Source of the DNA: Methylocystis sp. SC2
Lineage (GTDB): Bacteria > Pseudomonadota > Alphaproteobacteria > Rhizobiales > Beijerinckiaceae
Reading direction: 5' to 3'
Assembly (NCBI RefSeq): GCF_000304315.1
Contig: NC_018485.1
Span: forward strand, 218,501-282,500
Length of the DNA: 64,000 nt
Position numbers and translations under genes: made by a program. Under the pieces are notes generated by a model. The model was not told the origin of the DNA. It worked only from the letters and a program-made list of their open reading frames with translations, and ran no database searches. Positions within the stretch are counted from its first letter, which is position 1; every line of letters starts with the position of its first letter. Below, one piece after another: positions 62,327-64,000 of the stretch.

Positions 62327-63364
62327 ATGGACGATTTAGAAAGCTTGAGACTAGCATTAGATCGCGAGCGGCTGAAGTTCGAACGACAGAAGCTTGCAAC
62401 GGAAGTAAGACATAGGCGACAGGAGTCGAGAAGGCCCAGGCCCGCATTCTGGAAAGATCTCCTGTCGAACCCTCTGGCGTTGGCGATCGTCGGCGGCTTC
62501 ATCACGCTTATGACGAGTATTGTGTCGTCGACTTACACTTCCTCGCAAAATCGGGAAGCGGAGAAGATGCGTGCAGCCTATGCTCGTGACAGCGCGCGCG
62601 ACAGCCTAGCTGCGGACCTTATCAAGAAATTTGTCGAGGGCCCCTCCCGAGAAGCTGTGCGGGAAAACCTCAAATTTTTGGTCGACGCCGGACTGGTCCC
62701 GACCTACGCAAACGAAATCAGAGCGTATCTCCAAGCTAATCCAGATGCCGCGCCTCAAGTCGCCTTCCGAGGAGGCATTACTGGCGTAGACGACGCTGTT
62801 CCGGTTGAAAGACTTTCAAAGTCCGACCCGATGGCAACACTCGCGCAAAGCGTCGGTCGTCTCGCGAGCGCCAATGGGCAGGAACTGTGTACTGCTTTCC
62901 TCGTCGCACCCAGAGTGATCGCCGCAGCGGGCCACTGCATCTTAAACTCGCAAGAAAAGACGATGAAATTTCTGATCGGCGGGAGGGAGATCAACGCGAT
63001 GGTGGTTTCGAGAGAATTCACCACCTTAGGAAAAAAGAATTATGCGGTTCTCAACCTAACCGACGCTCCATCGCTTCCGTTTCTCAAGTTGGCGAAACGG
63101 GCGCCATCCATGGGCGAGCATCTCTCAATCCTCATGTTCCGCGGCTCCGCGAAACAGCTTGCGGTCCGTTCAGATGACTGTCGTGTGTCTGCTATCGAAT
63201 CAGAAACATTTGTCCATGGTTGTGATACCGGACCGGGATCGTCGGGAGCTCCGATCATTTCGGAAATGGGGGAGGTCATCGGTGTGCACAACGGACGCAA
63301 AAATCAAGGTGCAAGCGACGCGGGCGGATGGGCGACGAGAGCCGACGCTCTGCCCATCTATTGA
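62327..63364 (+). CDS. Membrane-anchored trypsin-like (S1) protein, catalytic Asp replaced
   Basis: This 345-residue protein starts at ATG 62327; an open frame from 62213 has weaker support. A charged coiled part (LRLALDRERLKFERQKLA) is followed by one membrane segment near residues 47-65 and a trypsin-like domain from about 175. AAAGHCIL holds the catalytic His and GCDTGPGSSGAPI the catalytic Ser. Where D-Y/I-A-L-L is expected, the sequence is KNYAVLNL, so Asp appears to be Asn. Base use is AT-richer than in the neighbours, and repeats of the VOC 3' end bound the gene, so recent arrival is likely. Confidence 0.7.
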   Translation: MDDLESLRLALDRERLKFERQKLATEVRHRRQESRRPRPAFWKDLLSNPLALAIVGGFITLMTSIVSSTYTSSQNREAEKMRAAYARDSARDSLAADLIKKFVEGPSREAVRENLKFLVDAGLVPTYANEIRAYLQANPDAAPQVAFRGGITGVDDAVPVERLSKSDPMATLAQSVGRLASANGQELCTAFLVAPRVIAAAGHCILNSQEKTMKFLIGGREINAMVVSREFTTLGKKNYAVLNLTDAPSLPFLKLAKRAPSMGEHLSILMFRGSAKQLAVRSDDCRVSAIESETFVHGCDTGPGSSGAPIISEMGEVIGVHNGRKNQGASDAGGWATRADALPIY

Positions 63365-63384
63365 CTAGGCGCTTCAAGAACCCG

Positions 63385-63423
63385 CACTGCCATGTTTTAG
63401 GACGGATGACGCAGCCACAGTAG
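63385..63423 (+). repeat. 3' end of VOC gene, direct repeat copy 2
   Basis: This 39-base stretch would read HCHVLGRMTQPQ-stop in the same frame as the VOC end (DGHVLELMTQPQ-stop). It is a partial copy of 62127-62165. Confidence 0.7.
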
Positions 63424-63434
63424 CGCGCGCCGCC

Positions 63435-64000
63435 CTAGGCCGCTCGGGCCTCGTAAAAAATCGCCTGCATCGGCAGGCGCATGGGGGTCTCGCCGAGTTC
63501 TTGCGCGAGCCGCTCGGTCAGCGCCTCGACAAGCGATTCGGGGCGCGCGCCGCCGCGCTCGCGGAGCTGTTCGAAGAGCGGACTGCCGAAGACGAATCCC
63601 CTCGCAAAAGTCGCCGGGTCTGTGACCTCTGCGACGCGCGCCTTTACGGAAATGACGATGTCCGTGAAGCCGGCGTCGATCAGCGATTCCTTGATGGGAT
63701 CGATCTCGGCGCAGGAAAAAGCCAGAAACTGCGGCGGATCGCCGGGAAAAAATCGTTCGATCACCTCGAGCCCCAGGCGAGGGAAAGGATTGTGGCGCGG
63801 CGCATCCCAGACGCTAAAGAAATATTCGCCGCCCGGCCGCAGAGTCCGTCGCGCCTCACGATGCGCGCGGTCCTTATCGGGAAAGAACATCAGCCCGAAC
63901 TGACAGACGATCGCGTCGAAGGCGCCGTCGTCAAAAGGCAGGGCCGTCGCGTCGGCCGAACGGAAAATCACTTGCTCCGCAGCGCCGAACTTCGTCTTCG
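63435..64000 (-). CDS. SAM-dependent methyltransferase (partial, N-terminus outside window)
   Basis: The frame is open to the right edge, and the visible 188 residues are the C-terminal part of a class I methyltransferase: VIFRSADATALPFDDGAFDAIVCQFGLMFFPDKDRAHREARRTLRPGGEYFFSVWD. It resembles ubiquinone/menaquinone-type (UbiE-like) and other small-molecule methyltransferases. The first SAM motif lies beyond the edge. The stop is 11 bases after the VOC repeat copy, on the opposite strand. Confidence 0.8.
   Translation of the reverse strand, partial: KTKFGAAEQVIFRSADATALPFDDGAFDAIVCQFGLMFFPDKDRAHREARRTLRPGGEYFFSVWDAPRHNPFPRLGLEVIERFFPGDPPQFLAFSCAEIDPIKESLIDAGFTDIVISVKARVAEVTDPATFARGFVFGSPLFEQLRERGGARPESLVEALTERLAQELGETPMRLPMQAIFYEARAA

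Noticed and set aside
1..64000. CRISPR array, rRNA operon or prophage
   Set aside because: No regularly spaced repeats, no rRNA-like sequence and no phage structural genes are seen.

Overview
The window is high-GC alphaproteobacterial DNA from a methanotroph of the Methylocystis/Methylosinus type (Methylocystaceae). The strongest evidence is a complete pmoC-pmoA-pmoB operon (26774-29911) with the PmoC and PmoB metal ligands intact. It sits among genes typical of Rhizobiales: ispDF-dusB-ntrB-ntrC-ntrY-ntrX-hfq-hflX-mazG, lipA-ratA-cinA, ybjN-proC, a phasin, DUF2865, an NDUFS4-like complex I protein and a probable hopanoid aminotransferase. The exact species and the pMMO isozyme (pMMO1 or pMMO2) cannot be settled from the sequence alone.

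Layout. 1-7419: a minus-strand three-gene unit with a 2053-residue multicopper oxidase lipoprotein, a 199-residue protein of unknown function and a secreted protein cut by the left edge. 7420-24207: housekeeping and accessory genes, including a small Cys-containing secreted protein, an ICMT-like methyltransferase, a chagasin-type protease inhibitor, an L,D-transpeptidase, proC, an EnvZ/OmpR-type pair behind a MarR regulator, ilvE, hpnO, a double cold-shock protein, one tRNA-Pro, two near-identical tRNA-Arg genes with different anticodons, and a phosphate unit (DUF47-Pit-Nudix). 24208-30560: the methane oxidation locus. It holds a dead Mu/TniA-type transposase, a 37-residue single-helix membrane protein missed by normal gene length cut-offs, an AT-rich regulatory region, pmoCAB and its terminator, and a Cys-rich secreted protein.

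30600-41500: metC, an orphan amino-acid-binding protein, DUF2478, a VWA/DnaJ pair, a D,D-carboxypeptidase with a SPOR domain, a phasin with a clear promoter, and dnaE. 41500-60100: lipA, ratA, cinA, arfB, ispDF, dusB, the two nitrogen two-component systems NtrBC and NtrYX, hfq, hflX, mazG, a second double cold-shock protein, an MBL hydrolase and tatD. 60300-64000: a small protein coupled to a CapA-like gene, a VOC protein, a membrane-anchored trypsin-like protein bounded by copies of the VOC gene 3' end, and a methyltransferase cut by the right edge.

How the parts fit: pMMO oxidises methane with copper-containing subunits. The multicopper oxidase and the Cys-rich secreted protein next to pmoB may relate to metal handling, but that is inference. 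NtrBC, NtrYX and Hfq form the nitrogen-control block. The phasin points to polyhydroxybutyrate storage, common in type II methanotrophs. Several intergenic palindromic repeats are scattered through the window, one of them between pmoC and pmoA.
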